Shown: positions 29,001 to 38,560, counted from the stretch's first letter. The stretch is 64,000 nt of DNA from Photobacterium jeanii (GCF_001650345.1 NZ_LVHF01000012.1:372001-436000); one strand, 5' to 3'. Notes: generated by a model not told the origin, from the letters alone. A program made the numbers and translations.

Positions 29001-30895
29001 TCTTGGAAACGATCACGAGCTTCACGAAGATCAATACCTGTGCATGCATTGTGCAACATTGCAAAATCAAGGATCCAGAAAACCGTGCCTTTGCTGGTGG
29101 TGATCTGATAAGGCGATTCACCAATCACACGCAAACCAAGGTTTTCCAACATTGGCATCACATCAGAAAGATGAATAGGCTCATCGCGGTGGAAGAGTTT
29201 CAGTTTCACATAGCGTGAGTCTGTGGCTTCTTCTTGCGGACGATAGAACAGCATGCCCAACTTGTGTTCTTCACTTAAGCTTTCAAGTTGTTCGATATCT
29301 GCCACTGCAGAGCCCGGCAACATCTCTTCTTTATAAGAGCGCGGGAATGCACGTGCATAGTTTTTCGCTAGTGCAGTACCACGACTTTCACCAAAGTTAG
29401 CAACTAGTGCATTGCTAATACGATCTTCCCAAGAAGCGGCGGCTTCTACTAGATTATGCTCGATGGCTTTCACATCAACATCGAAGTTATTGTTTTCTAC
29501 CCTCACGATATAATGCGTCCTCGCTAATGGGCTTTCTGAGAAGAAAGTGGTGAATTCAACGTGCTGCGCTGAACCAAAATACTCTTTTAAGATTGATTGC
29601 GTTTTACGGCGCAATTCTGTGTTGTAACGCTCTTTCGCTACGTACACCATACAAGAGAAGAAGCGACCGAATGGATCACGGCGAACAAACAAACGCAGCA
29701 AGTCACGATCTTGCATTTGCACCACGCCACAACCTACATCCAGCATTTCTTTTTCAGTTGCTTGGAATAGCTCGTCACGAGGGTATGTTTCAAGCAGGTT
29801 ATTCAACGCTTTCCATGAATGCGAACCTTCTGAGTAACCAGAAGCTTCTAAAATACGTGACATCTTATTGCGGATAAGCGGAATGTTCATCGCGGTTTGG
29901 TGGTAAGCGGTCGAAGCATAAAGACCAATAAAGCGATGCTCACCAATCACGCTGCCGTCTTCAGCAAAACGTTTGATCCCTATGTAGTCAATATAAGCTG
30001 GGCGGTGGATCTTAGACTGACCATTACTCTTCGTTAGGATCAAGATCTCAGGTTTACGCGCTTCAAAGCGAGCTGATTCTGGTAAATCAGACAGCATCAA
30101 ACAGCGCATTTTTTCAGGTTTACTCAACAAACCTAAACCTGTTTCTTCAGTTGGACATAACTGATAATCACCTTCTACTGGCTTCAAATCGTAATTTTTG
30201 TAGCCCATAAAGGTGAAATTATGGCGAGTTACCCAGTCCAGCAACTCAAGCGCTTCTGCACGATGCGTTTCGTCAACTGGTAGCGATGCCGCTTTTAGCT
30301 CTTTCGCAATCTCTTGCATCTTTTCTTGCATCGACTGCCAATCGTCAACCACCAAGTTGATATCAGCCAACACACTTTCAAGTTCGTGTTTCAGCATATC
30401 CATCTCTTTTTTCTCAGTGAGACGGTCAACTTCGATGTGGAATAACGTTTGGTAATCACCTTCATCACCACAAGCTTCAATGATTGCGCCGCTTTCATTT
30501 CGCTTGAAGTAATAAGGACCATTAAGCATTAAGTGACTAGTTATATTAAGTCGATTTAGTGTCATACGCACTGAGTCGACCAAAAACGGAGAATCTGGCA
30601 CCACGATTTCGACTACGGTATGGGTCGACTGCCAACCGTATCGGCTAAGTGTCGGATTATAAACACGAACAGAAGTTTGCTTTGGATCGTTCTTAAGCAG
30701 GTGATGCCATAAACTTAATACAGCACCATATAGGTCGGATTCATTTCGTTGTAATAGATCATCGTCTGCTAGCTGGCCTAGTAACCGCTGGGCAAACACT
30801 TCAACTAATGACTGCTGGGGAATTTCAATTTTGTCTTGGATTAAGCCATACACTTTTTCAAGCAATACCGGCACGATAGGGTCAGGTGCGGTCAT
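26066..30895 (-). CDS. gdhB: NAD-specific glutamate dehydrogenase, large (GDH-180 type)
   Basis: A 1609-residue catabolic enzyme that deaminates glutamate to 2-oxoglutarate with NAD. The size is that of the very large GDH family first known from Streptomyces and Pseudomonas aeruginosa. A long N-terminal regulatory region with ACT-like segments (about 1-650) precedes the catalytic core: LRGGKVARGGLRWSDR, then VPVGAKGGFV with the catalytic Lys region, GIGDMAGDVFGNGM, and the nucleotide-binding part with VVGEGGNLGMTQLGRVEFA. A long helical C-terminal region follows. The start at 30895 has GGAG seven bases ahead. It stands alone. In the cytosol it would feed amino-acid carbon into the citrate cycle. 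Confidence 0.96.
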   Translation of the reverse strand: MTAPDPIVPVLLEKVYGLIQDKIEIPQQSLVEVFAQRLLGQLADDDLLQRNESDLYGAVLSLWHHLLKNDPKQTSVRVYNPTLSRYGWQSTHTVVEIVVPDSPFLVDSVRMTLNRLNITSHLMLNGPYYFKRNESGAIIEACGDEGDYQTLFHIEVDRLTEKKEMDMLKHELESVLADINLVVDDWQSMQEKMQEIAKELKAASLPVDETHRAEALELLDWVTRHNFTFMGYKNYDLKPVEGDYQLCPTEETGLGLLSKPEKMRCLMLSDLPESARFEARKPEILILTKSNGQSKIHRPAYIDYIGIKRFAEDGSVIGEHRFIGLYASTAYHQTAMNIPLIRNKMSRILEASGYSEGSHSWKALNNLLETYPRDELFQATEKEMLDVGCGVVQMQDRDLLRLFVRRDPFGRFFSCMVYVAKERYNTELRRKTQSILKEYFGSAQHVEFTTFFSESPLARTHYIVRVENNNFDVDVKAIEHNLVEAAASWEDRISNALVANFGESRGTALAKNYARAFPRSYKEEMLPGSAVADIEQLESLSEEHKLGMLFYRPQEEATDSRYVKLKLFHRDEPIHLSDVMPMLENLGLRVIGESPYQITTSKGTVFWILDFAMLHNACTGIDLREARDRFQDAFSQIWHGTLENDGFNRLVLCAGLTGREITILRSFARYMRQVGFPFSQHYIEETLSSHNDLARDLVGLFELRFDPTKKYSEKAQQTLIDKLNAKLDRVESLDDDRIIRRYMEMILATQRTNYYQVDEQGKNKPWLSLKLRPSDIPEIPQPVPFFEIFVYAPDIEGVHLRGGKVARGGLRWSDRQEDFRTEILGLVKAQQVKNTVIVPVGAKGGFVCKRQPQLTTREEIWAEGQRCYKRFIRALLDVTDNIIDGDLIPPANVVRHDEDDPYLVVAADKGTATFSDLANSVSEDYNFWLGDAFASGGSNGYDHKKMGITAKGGWESVKRHFRELGVDCQETDFTCVGIGDMAGDVFGNGMLLSKHTRLVAAFNHMHIFIDPNPDSAESWKERDRLFNLPRSSWEDYDQSLISEGGGVFSRRSKSIKLTPQIQKLIGTRKQNLTPTELIRLILQMEVDLLWNGGIGTYVKAETETHTDVGDRANDALRINGNELRAKVVGEGGNLGMTQLGRVEFAKRGGLVNTDFVDNVGGVDCSDNEVNIKILLNSLVAGGDLTYKQRNELLESMEDEVGEIVLDDAYCQSESISVTQQQQVQLLKEQIRFIHHLEREGKLDRALEYLPDDETLAEREKSGMGLTRPELAVLVAYGKMVLKEQLVSDEIADDPYHARLLPAYFPQQLKEKYRAQMENHPLRKELIATSLANQMSNEMGCNFVTRLQEETGATVTEVSSAYAVGRSVYGFDQFFDQIRELDNKIPAEVQYDMLYRCRRMLRRTTRWILRNRDRKLGIEQQITFYQPVVNSLNQNLERYLVTEEVKEHTDQAASLIEKGVPEALAHNISRLSSLYSAMDIAQIAKELDKDIDQIAQVYFVVGAELSLHWFLQQVNNQSVDNHWQALARASFREDLDWQQRQLTSAVITSMAEGASPEQGIDAWMIEHEKAIQRWESVLAEFKVGTVHEFAKFSVALRELMLLNLNCRPSN

Positions 30896-31312
30896 CGTGA
30901 TGCTCCATCATTTATGTTTTTATAAATCTAGTATAAACGCGTAATGCGTGGAGCCATTGTAGTGTGTTTTGTTGCTATTTGGTTACGTTAATTACTCTAG
31001 AAATCAAACAAAAAATCGAATATGTGACTAAGGTAAAGATTTAGTAACGCTCATATACTGTATCCATATCCACTAGTCGCACAATCCGCCTTTTTACTGG
31101 GTTAATTGGTCTAACCAATTCTTTCGATTATGAATTTTTCTAATGGCTAGCGCCGATTTTTCTCAGTATAAATAAAAGATAATTCGATTATCATTTGGAG
31201 TTTTGTGCTGTCAAAGCCCTTACTATGAACATGGTTGTTAATAACAAGTTACTTAGTAACACCCATTTATTCAATTGACCCTAGCCTGAATCAACAAGCC
31301 TTCATAAGGCAC
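30896..31312. other. Intergenic region upstream of the glutamate dehydrogenase gene
   Basis: About 415 bases, AT-rich, containing the promoter for the minus-strand dehydrogenase gene. A short stem GCCTT-CAT-AAGGC at 31298-31310 may end the DUF2835 transcript. GATAAT-TCG-ATTATC at about 31169-31183 is a perfect inverted repeat whose spacing does not fit a standard Fur box. No gene is visible. Confidence 0.5.
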
Positions 31313-31531
31313 TTAGCCTATCTGATAAATCTGCTCAATTTTATTCTGCGCATTCACATCAACACGAAACCGCCCTTTTACACCCAGTTGGCTTAAGAAC
31401 GGACGAAAGCGTGATGCGGGTAATTGCAATCTAATGCCATTATCGGTCACAACCACAACAGTACTGGCAGCACCCGAATAATGATTAAGAAAGGCTTGAT
31501 AGCTAATGTTGACTGAAAAGGTATAAAACAT
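31313..31531 (-). CDS. DUF2835 family protein
   Basis: A 72-residue protein of the small DUF2835 family. It runs FSVNISYQAFLNHYSGAAST, then VVVVTDNGIRLQLPASRFRP and FLSQLGVKGRFRVDV, followed by a short end. The pattern Y-G-A-S-V-V-V, Q/L-P-A-x-x-x-R-P-F-x-x-x-x-G-V/I-x-G-R-F is diagnostic. The function is unknown; it is cytosolic by composition. It lies downstream of pepN on the same strand but after the pepN terminator (31565-31587). Confidence 0.85.
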   Translation of the reverse strand: MFYTFSVNISYQAFLNHYSGAASTVVVVTDNGIRLQLPASRFRPFLSQLGVKGRFRVDVNAQNKIEQIYQIG

Positions 31532-31564
31532 GTTATCTACAGTGAATAAGTTTCAAGACAAAAA

Positions 31565-31587
31565 ATGCCAGCCATAAAGGCTGGCAT
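31565..31587 (-). terminator. pepN terminator
   Basis: ATGCCAGCC and GGCTGGCAT pair over 9 bp with a 5-base loop; TTTTT follows on the minus strand. Confidence 0.88.
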
Positions 31588-31638
31588 CATATTTACGTAA
31601 ACTATGCTATTGAACTTAGTCAGTTAACACAAGCGTGT

Positions 31639-34248
31639 TTATTGACCCAATGCCTTTTGCACTTTCTCGAACAAGTCTTTCGCCAAGTTTTCAAGCGCAG
31701 CCAGTTTTTCTAGCTCTGCACGCATCAATGTTTGACGAGCTTCATCATACTGACGGTACTTCAAGAATGGTTCAATCAGACGCGATGCCACTTGTGGGTT
31801 TGAACTATTCAGCGCGGTTAAGATCTCGGTTAAGAACGCATAGCCAGAACCATCTTTAGCGTGGAAGCGAACTGGGTTGTTACCGCAGAAGTTCGCCACT
31901 AGGTTACGTGTACGGTTCGGGTTCTTAAGATCAAACGCCGGGTGATTCATGGTTTCGCGTACTACTGCCAAGGCATTTTCAGCAGGGTTAGCACCTTGAA
32001 GTGCAAACCATTTATCCATTACCAAACCATCGTGCGTCCATTTATCGCTGAAGTCTTTCATTTGCGCTTCGCGACAGGCTAGCTCTGAACTGTTCGCAGC
32101 AGCCATTGCTGCCATCGTGTCTGTCATATTATCAGACGCTTGGTATTGCGCCTCAACCAGTGCATTACCCTGCTCAGTACATGCTAGGTAAGACAAACAA
32201 CGGTTACGAAGAGCACGTTTCGCCATCGCTTCATGTTCAATGGTGTAGCTTGGTTGTGCTAGAGAATGGTAGATAGCAGTTAACTCATCTTCCATTTCTG
32301 CTGCCAAGATCGCTTTGATATCACCAACCACTTTGTTGATTGCATCAACATCAACTTGCTTGTACCAACCTGCGATTTCATTTTCGCTTGGCAACGTTAG
32401 CATTTCAGCGATAAATGCAGGATCTAAATCTTCTGCCAATAGCGCACCACGGAATGCATCAACAACACTAGCAGGGAATTCAACGGCTTTGCCTTGCTGA
32501 ACATTTGTGACATTGTCACGGATGTATTTAGCCAGTAGCATTTGGCCTGCATCCCAACGAGCAAACTCGTTACGAGCGTGAACCATCAAGAACACTAACT
32601 CTTCATCACTGTAATCGTACTCAAGTACCACAGGAGCCGAGAACTCACGTAGCAGTGAAATCACAGGTTTGCTTGCGACATTATCGAATACAAACACCTG
32701 CTCTTCTTCAGTCACATCAAGTACATGATGCACAGCCTCACCGTTACGTTGTAACTCAATTACATTGCCTTGTTCATCATATAGTTCGATATCAAGCGGA
32801 ATATGTAATGCTTGCTTCTCTTCTTGCTCGGCTGTTGGTGCTGTACGTTGCTTAACAGTTACGTGGTAACGCTTCTGTTCTGCGTCATAATCTGTAGTTA
32901 CTGATACAACTGGTGTTCCCGCTTGGCTGTACCAACGACGGAAACGAGTTAGATCAATACCTGATGCATCTTCCATTGCTTGAACAAAGTCATCACAGGT
33001 TGCTGCTGTACCGTCATGACGCTCAAAGTACAACTTCATACCTGCTTGGAAATTTTGCTCACCAAGTAAAGTATGCATCATGCGGATCACTTCACTACCC
33101 TTTTCGTAAACCGTTAGGGTGTAGAAGTTATTCATCTCGATAACTTTATCAGGGCGGATTGGGTGAGACATTGGACCGCGATCTTCTGCAAACTGAGGAC
33201 CACGCACCACACGTACATTATTAATACGGTTGACGGCGCGAGAGCCAAGATCAGATGAGAATTCCTGATCACGGAATACCGTTAAACCTTCTTTTAGACT
33301 GAGTTGGAACCAGTCACGACAAGTAACACGGTTACCCGTCCAGTTATGGAAGTATTCGTGACCAATTACTGCTTCGATACCTTGGTAGTCGGTATCTGTT
33401 GCTGTTTTCGAGTTCGCTAACACGAACTTAGAGTTAAAGATGTTAAGACCTTTGTTCTCCATTGCGCCCATGTTGAAGAAATCAACCGCCACAATCATGT
33501 AGATATCAAGATCGTACTCAAGGCCGAAACGCTCTTCATCCCACTTCATTGAGTTTTTCAATGACGTCATTGCGTAATCAGCGCGGTCAAGGTTGCCCTT
33601 ATCAACGAAGATTTCCAGCTCTACGTCACGACCGGTGCAAGTAGTGAATTTGTCACGAAGTACATCGAAGTCACCCGCTACAAGCGCAAACAAATAGCTT
33701 GGTTTTGGGAATGGGTCTTGCCATTGTACCCAGTGGCGGCCATTTTCTAGCTCGCCTTCTGCAATACGGTTACCGTTGCTCAGTAAGTATGGGTAGCTAG
33801 CTTTATCAGCTGTTACTTTAGTTGTGAAGCGCGCCAATACGTCTGGGCGATCTAGGTAGTAAGTGATACGACGGAAGCCCTCAGCTTCACACTGAGTACA
33901 GAAGCCACCACCCGACTTGTATAGACCTTCTAGTAGTGTGTTTGCTTCAGGGTTAATTTCCGTTTCAATTGTCAGCTCAAATTCGGCTGGGAGTTTGGTA
34001 AGCGATAAACCTGTTGCGGTCTCTTCATAGTCGCTCCAACTTTCACCATTCACTTCTACGCGAATTAGCGTTAGCGCATCACCATCTAATTGTAGCGCGG
34101 CATCCTGCTCGGCTAATCGCTTCACTTTGCTCACAGCAACCACACGTGTGGCTGTATCTTGTAAGTCAAAATCTAACGCGATATCAGTAATGGTGTATTC
34201 TGGCGCTTTGTAGTCGGCGCGGTATTTCGCTTTAGGTTGTTCCGCCAT
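31639..34248 (-). CDS. pepN: Aminopeptidase N (alanyl aminopeptidase)
   Basis: PepN is the major broad-specificity M1 zinc aminopeptidase of the cytosol, finishing the breakdown of peptides from proteolysis. The 869 residues (E. coli 870) carry the substrate-anchoring GAMEN motif and the zinc motif HEYFHNWTGNR, with His297 and His301 at the same residue numbers as in E. coli, plus the distal Glu in LKEGLTVFRDQEF. The N-terminal beta domain and long helical C-terminal domain are complete. AGGAAC precedes the ATG. A matS site lies inside the coding sequence at 32507. Confidence 0.98.
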   Translation of the reverse strand: MAEQPKAKYRADYKAPEYTITDIALDFDLQDTATRVVAVSKVKRLAEQDAALQLDGDALTLIRVEVNGESWSDYEETATGLSLTKLPAEFELTIETEINPEANTLLEGLYKSGGGFCTQCEAEGFRRITYYLDRPDVLARFTTKVTADKASYPYLLSNGNRIAEGELENGRHWVQWQDPFPKPSYLFALVAGDFDVLRDKFTTCTGRDVELEIFVDKGNLDRADYAMTSLKNSMKWDEERFGLEYDLDIYMIVAVDFFNMGAMENKGLNIFNSKFVLANSKTATDTDYQGIEAVIGHEYFHNWTGNRVTCRDWFQLSLKEGLTVFRDQEFSSDLGSRAVNRINNVRVVRGPQFAEDRGPMSHPIRPDKVIEMNNFYTLTVYEKGSEVIRMMHTLLGEQNFQAGMKLYFERHDGTAATCDDFVQAMEDASGIDLTRFRRWYSQAGTPVVSVTTDYDAEQKRYHVTVKQRTAPTAEQEEKQALHIPLDIELYDEQGNVIELQRNGEAVHHVLDVTEEEQVFVFDNVASKPVISLLREFSAPVVLEYDYSDEELVFLMVHARNEFARWDAGQMLLAKYIRDNVTNVQQGKAVEFPASVVDAFRGALLAEDLDPAFIAEMLTLPSENEIAGWYKQVDVDAINKVVGDIKAILAAEMEDELTAIYHSLAQPSYTIEHEAMAKRALRNRCLSYLACTEQGNALVEAQYQASDNMTDTMAAMAAANSSELACREAQMKDFSDKWTHDGLVMDKWFALQGANPAENALAVVRETMNHPAFDLKNPNRTRNLVANFCGNNPVRFHAKDGSGYAFLTEILTALNSSNPQVASRLIEPFLKYRQYDEARQTLMRAELEKLAALENLAKDLFEKVQKALGQ
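32507..32519. promoter_or_regulatory. matS: matS site 3 (MatP binding), inside pepN
   Basis: GTGACATTGTCAC, identical to sites 1 and 2, embedded in the coding sequence of pepN. Confidence 0.82.
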
Positions 34249-34569
34249 TATTTGTTCCTTTTATTACGCTAATTTCACCACAGCAGGATGCTCTGGTAAG
34301 ATAACTTTTTGGTACATTGCCTATTACATCAGAGGCATAACTCGTTATTTATATCGCCCTGAGCGCTAAAAACAAGAATTGTTTACAACTATACGTACCG
34401 AAAGCGTATATTTCTGTGTATCGTCTATCAATAGTCGAACATTTAATCAGCTAGCTAGCGAATTCCTTGTTGTTTGGGCAATTTCAGCGTATGGTACGCT
34501 CCCTAATTTTGCTGTGTTTCGCAGCAAAATAATGTAATTTTTCAGATGGCGTAAAACACAGCTTTAGAT
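34249..34569. other. Divergent promoter region of pepN and pncB
   Basis: About 320 bases between divergent genes. At 34506-34530 an inverted repeat ATTTTGCTG / CAGCAAAAT around a 7-base spacer sits 40 bases before the pncB start. It could be a transcript-leader hairpin or an operator. TATACG / CGTATA near 34391-34411 is a second, shorter inverted repeat. No gene is visible. Confidence 0.55.
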
Positions 34570-35763
34570 ATGAATCATACTGGAACACCTAGAGTGATCG
34601 ACTCGTTGCTCGATACAGATGCATATAAATTGCACATGCACCAAGCAATTTTTCACCAATACCCTGATACAGAGGTTGTTGCTGAATTTCACTGCCGCAG
34701 CAAAGAGGACTTGCGCCCTTACTGCGAGGCGATTTCAGCTCAAGTTCGCCAGTTTGATTCTCTGTCGTTCAGCCAAGAAGAAATCAACTACCTATCAACT
34801 ATCGGTTTCTTTAAAGCTGATTACTTGGCGTTCTTGGAATCATTCAAGTTAAACAGCCAACAGGTTGAAATTGATGCGTCTGGCGATCAGCTAAGTATCA
34901 AGATTACAGGCAAATGGCTGGATGTAATCTTCTGGGAAGTGCCATTACTGGCGATCATTTGTGAAATCCGCTGTGCGCATCTTTACCCAGACGCCGTTGC
35001 AGATGATGCAATTGAGCAGCTTAAAGCTAAAATCTCACGTTTCTACGACAAAGCTCAAGGTACTGACCTTAGCGACTTTGCCTTAGTTGACTTTGGTACT
35101 CGTCGCCGCTTCTCAAAGGCAGTTCAGCATAAAGTAGTTGATTATTTAGCGGAAAATTTCCCTTACTTCCAAGGGACCTCAAACTATCACCTTGCTCGCA
35201 CTCGCGGTTTAACTCCTGTGGGTACGCAAGCGCATGAGTGGTTCCAAGCCCACCAGCAACTTACTGGTGAACTGGCTGACTCTCAGCAGCTCGCGCTTAA
35301 TCGCTGGCTTCAAGAGTACCCTGATAGCCTAGGTATCGCCCTCACCGACTGCATCAACATGGATGCTTTCCTACGCGATTTTGACCTACGTTTGTCTAAC
35401 CGCTTTGTCGGCTTGCGTCATGACAGTGGTGACCCTATCGAATGGGGCGAAAAAGCCATTGCTCACTATGAGTCACTAGGCATTGATACCATGACTAAAT
35501 CACTGGTGTTCTCCGATAGCCTGACTTTGGATAAAGCATTGACGATCTACAAACACTTCCAAGGTCGTATTAATGTCAGCTTTGGTATTGGTACTCAGCT
35601 AAGCTGTGATTTGCCCAATGTTGATACCTTAAATGTCGTGTTAAAGCTCACTGAGTGTGAAGGTCGCCCTGTGGCTAAGATCTCTGACGAACCAGGCAAG
35701 AGTATGTGTCGTGACGAAGCGTATTTATCGCAGCTTCGCCAAGCATTCGATATTGCGCAGTAA
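34570..35763 (+). CDS. pncB: Nicotinate phosphoribosyltransferase
   Basis: PncB joins nicotinate and PRPP to nicotinate mononucleotide in NAD salvage, with ATP hydrolysis through a phosphorylated His. The 397 residues (E. coli about 400) begin with [20 protein letters not shown]. They carry FGTRRRFS (PRPP region), the candidate phospho-His222 in PVGTQAHEW, and [10 protein letters not shown] with [10 protein letters not shown] and [10 protein letters not shown]. The gene is divergent from pepN. A hairpin lies in its leader and a bidirectional terminator follows. Confidence 0.97.
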   Translation: MNHTGTPRVIDSLLDTDAYKLHMHQAIFHQYPDTEVVAEFHCRSKEDLRPYCEAISAQVRQFDSLSFSQEEINYLSTIGFFKADYLAFLESFKLNSQQVEIDASGDQLSIKITGKWLDVIFWEVPLLAIICEIRCAHLYPDAVADDAIEQLKAKISRFYDKAQGTDLSDFALVDFGTRRRFSKAVQHKVVDYLAENFPYFQGTSNYHLARTRGLTPVGTQAHEWFQAHQQLTGELADSQQLALNRWLQEYPDSLGIALTDCINMDAFLRDFDLRLSNRFVGLRHDSGDPIEWGEKAIAHYESLGIDTMTKSLVFSDSLTLDKALTIYKHFQGRINVSFGIGTQLSCDLPNVDTLNVVLKLTECEGRPVAKISDEPGKSMCRDEAYLSQLRQAFDIAQ

Positions 35764-35804
35764 TCTCTGCTTCTCCTCTTACGCTTTTCCCTGTAAGCGA
35801 ACAT

Positions 35805-35834
35805 AAAAAATCCGAGCCTAATTAGCTCGGATTT
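35805..35834. terminator. Bidirectional terminator between pncB and the MipA-like gene
   Basis: AAATCCGAGC and GCTCGGATTT pair over 10 bp around a 7-base loop; A-rich on the left, T-rich on the right. Confidence 0.9.
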
Positions 35835-35865
35835 ATTGTTTTAGCTGTTAACTCGGGAAGTTAGC

Positions 35866-37221
35866 TTAAAAGTCAAACTGCAAGTAAACCGTATTGTAGT
35901 TACTGCCGCCTTTGATTCGACCAAACTGCGAAGCAGATTCAAAGATCGCTGAACGGTGGTGCATACTGTAACCCAACCATACATTGTCCAGTTTTGGTAC
36001 ATTCACCAAATCACCGATATTCACATCTAACGACAAATCAATGTAGTTAAGTAACTTACTTGGCTCGTAACCCTTACGCTCCATTTCAGAACCTTCGATG
36101 TACGTGATGCTATTCACGTAAGACAAACCTTCCGCAACACCAAAACGCCACTTCACAGGCCAATTAACGGTGTAATAGGCTTTAATCGCCATCACAAGCT
36201 CAGTTGAGAAGTCCTGCACCTCTGACTGCCAGTGCGTTACCAAACCCGGTGTTAAATAAATATCTAATGGAATACCAAATAACTCATCCGTTAATGGGTG
36301 ACCATAAAATACTGATGATAACTGGTTGTTATATTTATCTTTAACAGTATTTCCCGTTAAGATCTCTCCCATATCAGACGGTGTCGCCCAACCATGTGCC
36401 ACTCTTAAATAGGGTTTAGTATCAATTGAAGAACGGCGTGGCTTCGATGCGTCATTAAAGAAACCAAAGCCTGCATAGAACTCAGTATGCCAATCATCAT
36501 TCACTGTTTGTGACTGTCGAACCGCTTTATCAAAACGGGTGACATACGCACCACCGAGTAAGTAAAAGTTTGATGCAACATGATAACGAACTTTGCTACC
36601 CACTTTGATATCAGTTCCGCTTTCAAGCTTTTCACGATTGATACCATAGTAGTGGCTGTTGTAATCATCCGTTTTATTGATCAAAGTTGCTGATGGATGC
36701 AAATACCAATCACCGAGCTCATACTTTGCACCAACTTGCAGGTTTGCTTGCATATGCGCTTCAGGGTCAGTCACGACCTCAGCAAAGCCATACACGTTTT
36801 CATCCCACTGATACCTAAACTGCAAACCTCCCATGCCAGTATCACCACCGATTTGGTTTTGATATGCCGCAGGAATATCAATAAAGTGCATGCGAAGCAC
36901 TGCGCCAACTGAAAATTGATCTTTTGTATAAAGACGATACCCAGTCTCGGTGCCATTGATATAGAAGTTATCCCCTTTGTAAAACATCATAGGGACAAAA
37001 GTCGCTACTGATGAATCATCGACGCCGGCTCCTTGAGAATATGGAATACTGGCTTGTCTAATAACAGCGGCAATCCCCCAATTTTTCTCTGCTTCACGAT
37101 GTTCACGCAACGATTCAACACTGGAGGTTTGCTCACCTAGTGTTGGTTGCTCAGTTTGTGCATATGAAGCGCTAGATAGCACTGCTGTTGCTGACAGTGC
37201 AAGGCCAAGCCAATGTTTCAA
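35866..37221 (-). CDS. MipA/OmpV-like outer-membrane barrel protein
   Basis: About 451 residues. The signal peptide is MKHWLGLALSATAVLSSASY with cleavage near AQTEQ. The mature part has many alternating aromatic strands (NFYINGTETGYRLYTKDQFS, GGLQFRYQWDENVYGFAEVV) and ends in NTVYLQFDF, a C-terminal Phe as in outer-membrane porins. MipA/OmpV proteins are scaffold or adhesin-type barrels; this one's function is not known. The open frame starts at ATG 37251, but there is no ribosome site there. AGAGGA lies eight bases before a TTG at 37221, which would make the signal peptide begin normally. I therefore propose TTG. Confidence 0.75.
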   Translation of the reverse strand: MKHWLGLALSATAVLSSASYAQTEQPTLGEQTSSVESLREHREAEKNWGIAAVIRQASIPYSQGAGVDDSSVATFVPMMFYKGDNFYINGTETGYRLYTKDQFSVGAVLRMHFIDIPAAYQNQIGGDTGMGGLQFRYQWDENVYGFAEVVTDPEAHMQANLQVGAKYELGDWYLHPSATLINKTDDYNSHYYGINREKLESGTDIKVGSKVRYHVASNFYLLGGAYVTRFDKAVRQSQTVNDDWHTEFYAGFGFFNDASKPRRSSIDTKPYLRVAHGWATPSDMGEILTGNTVKDKYNNQLSSVFYGHPLTDELFGIPLDIYLTPGLVTHWQSEVQDFSTELVMAIKAYYTVNWPVKWRFGVAEGLSYVNSITYIEGSEMERKGYEPSKLLNYIDLSLDVNIGDLVNVPKLDNVWLGYSMHHRSAIFESASQFGRIKGGSNYNTVYLQFDF

Positions 37222-37615
37222 GAAATGTTCCTCTGAAGGTAGTACTGACATTTAGCAAGAGATTTACCTGCTATAAGATTATCAATCATTATATAGCAGC
37301 AGTATGCTTTGATAAGGCGTCTAAGTGTCTTGCTTTTATTACAAAAGAGCTAAGATAAATCTGATATTTATCCTAGCTCTCATATCCTGTGATGCGGATT
37401 CTAGCAGATAAAAACGAGACGAATATCAAAAATATGTCATCAATACGTATTCAGCGACGAAAAACGTCATTAGCCATTTGATAATTCGACTAAATATTTA
37501 TTCTTAATAACGGTTAAATTTTCATCTTGTCTGTTACTAAGCACAAAAAAAAGCCTGATATTTCTATCAGGCTTATGATGACTGTTACTACGTTATAAAT
37601 AACGTACTTTCGTCA
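37222..37615. other. Intergenic region between two minus-strand genes
   Basis: About 390 AT-rich bases. It holds the terminator of the YeeX-type gene (37551-37574) on one side and the promoter of the MipA-like gene on the other. No gene is visible. Confidence 0.5.
37546..37574 (-). terminator. Terminator of the YeeX-type gene
   Basis: AAGCCTGATA and TATCAGGCTT form a 10-bp stem with a 4-base loop; on the minus strand TTTTTT follows. Confidence 0.88.
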
Positions 37616-37927
37616 TTATTCTTTGTGAGCAGCAATCTCTGCGCGTTTCAGTTCTTTAACTGCTTTGCTCACTTCACGACGTTCTTTAGAAAGCTCAGCA
37701 CTGATGATGATGTGATCATCAACGCGGTCTTCATAATCGCCTTTCATGTTCTCAACGATTTCAACAATTTCGTCATGGCTCATACCAGGACGAATGTATT
37801 CCATTAGGTTCTCTAGTAACTCAACACGCTTACGGTTGTCGCGGATCTTACGATCGTTGTCTAGGATTTCGCGTTTAAGCTTGTTTTTACGGCGAGCTTG
37901 ACGAACGAGTTCGATGATATTGTTCAT
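37616..37927 (-). CDS. yeeX: YeeX-type protein (DUF496, UPF0265)
   Basis: A 103-residue, almost wholly helical protein. [20 protein letters not shown] and [20 protein letters not shown] are signature stretches of the DUF496/YeeX family, which ends in a charged coiled coil ([20 protein letters not shown] onward). It is cytosolic. The family's function is unknown, though the coiled coil and high charge would suit a nucleoid- or ribosome-associated role (inference). It is monocistronic with its own terminator. Confidence 0.88.
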   Translation of the reverse strand: MNNIIELVRQARRKNKLKREILDNDRKIRDNRKRVELLENLMEYIRPGMSHDEIVEIVENMKGDYEDRVDDHIIISAELSKERREVSKAVKELKRAEIAAHKE

Positions 37928-38350
37928 TATGTGTCCTTAATATGAATCTACTAAACCCTTGCTGCCAATGGTTATATCAGAAACTAGCCAGTAAGCTCAA
38001 GCAAGCGGCAACTTAATGCTTTATATTTCACCAACCTAGTTGATAGCATACTCAACTGTCGCCATATTTTAATTTTGGTTCATGACAAACTGTTTTCACT
38101 TCAAAGATCCTTGAATTTAATAAGAAATGATGTGAAATCATCCACATTTTAACGCCCAAAATATTTGCTTTTTGCTCTATTCTGCCTAGTCTTTTCATGA
38201 CTAGTAATTTTTACGATTATGGCACTAACTAACTGCAACACTTCTTTGATACATCGCTCTGGTATGTTGTCTGAAGGAATCAGGTCTTAGTCATCATGGT
38301 TGTGATAGTAATTATTAGCATTTTGTTGAAGTAAGGAATCAGGAGACAAC
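37928..38350. other. Upstream region of the first cold-shock gene
   Basis: About 420 bases between divergent genes. It contains the promoter of the YeeX-type gene on the left and, on the right, what is probably a long cspA-type leader. I do not see the classical cold-box sequence, so this is inferred from the family habit of long leaders. Confidence 0.45.
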
Positions 38351-38560
38351 ATGTCTAAAGCAACAGGTACCGTTAAGTGGTTTAACGAAGAGAAAGGTTT
38401 TGGTTTTATCACTCAGGATAACGGCGGTGCTGACGTATTCGTTCATTTCCGTGCTATCACTGGCGACGGATTCAAAACGCTAGCTGAAGGTCAAAAAGTA
38501 GCGTACGAAACAGAGCAAGGTCCAAAAGGTCTACAAGCTGCAAACGTTGAAAAAGTATAA
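38351..38560 (+). CDS. Cold-shock protein, CspA family (copy 1)
   Basis: A 69-residue OB-fold RNA chaperone that melts structured mRNA. The RNA-binding motifs are RNP1 KGFGFI and RNP2 VFVHF, in [20 protein letters not shown] and GGADVFVHF. It is one of two adjacent copies; the second begins about 690 bases after this one ends and differs at roughly ten residues. The ribosome site is AGGAG. A strong terminator hairpin follows, so each copy is separately transcribed. Confidence 0.96.
   Translation: MSKATGTVKWFNEEKGFGFITQDNGGADVFVHFRAITGDGFKTLAEGQKVAYETEQGPKGLQAANVEKV

Noticed and set aside
31169..31183. GATAAT-TCG-ATTATC as a Fur box
   Set aside because: The spacing (3 bases between arms) and flanks do not fit the Fur consensus.
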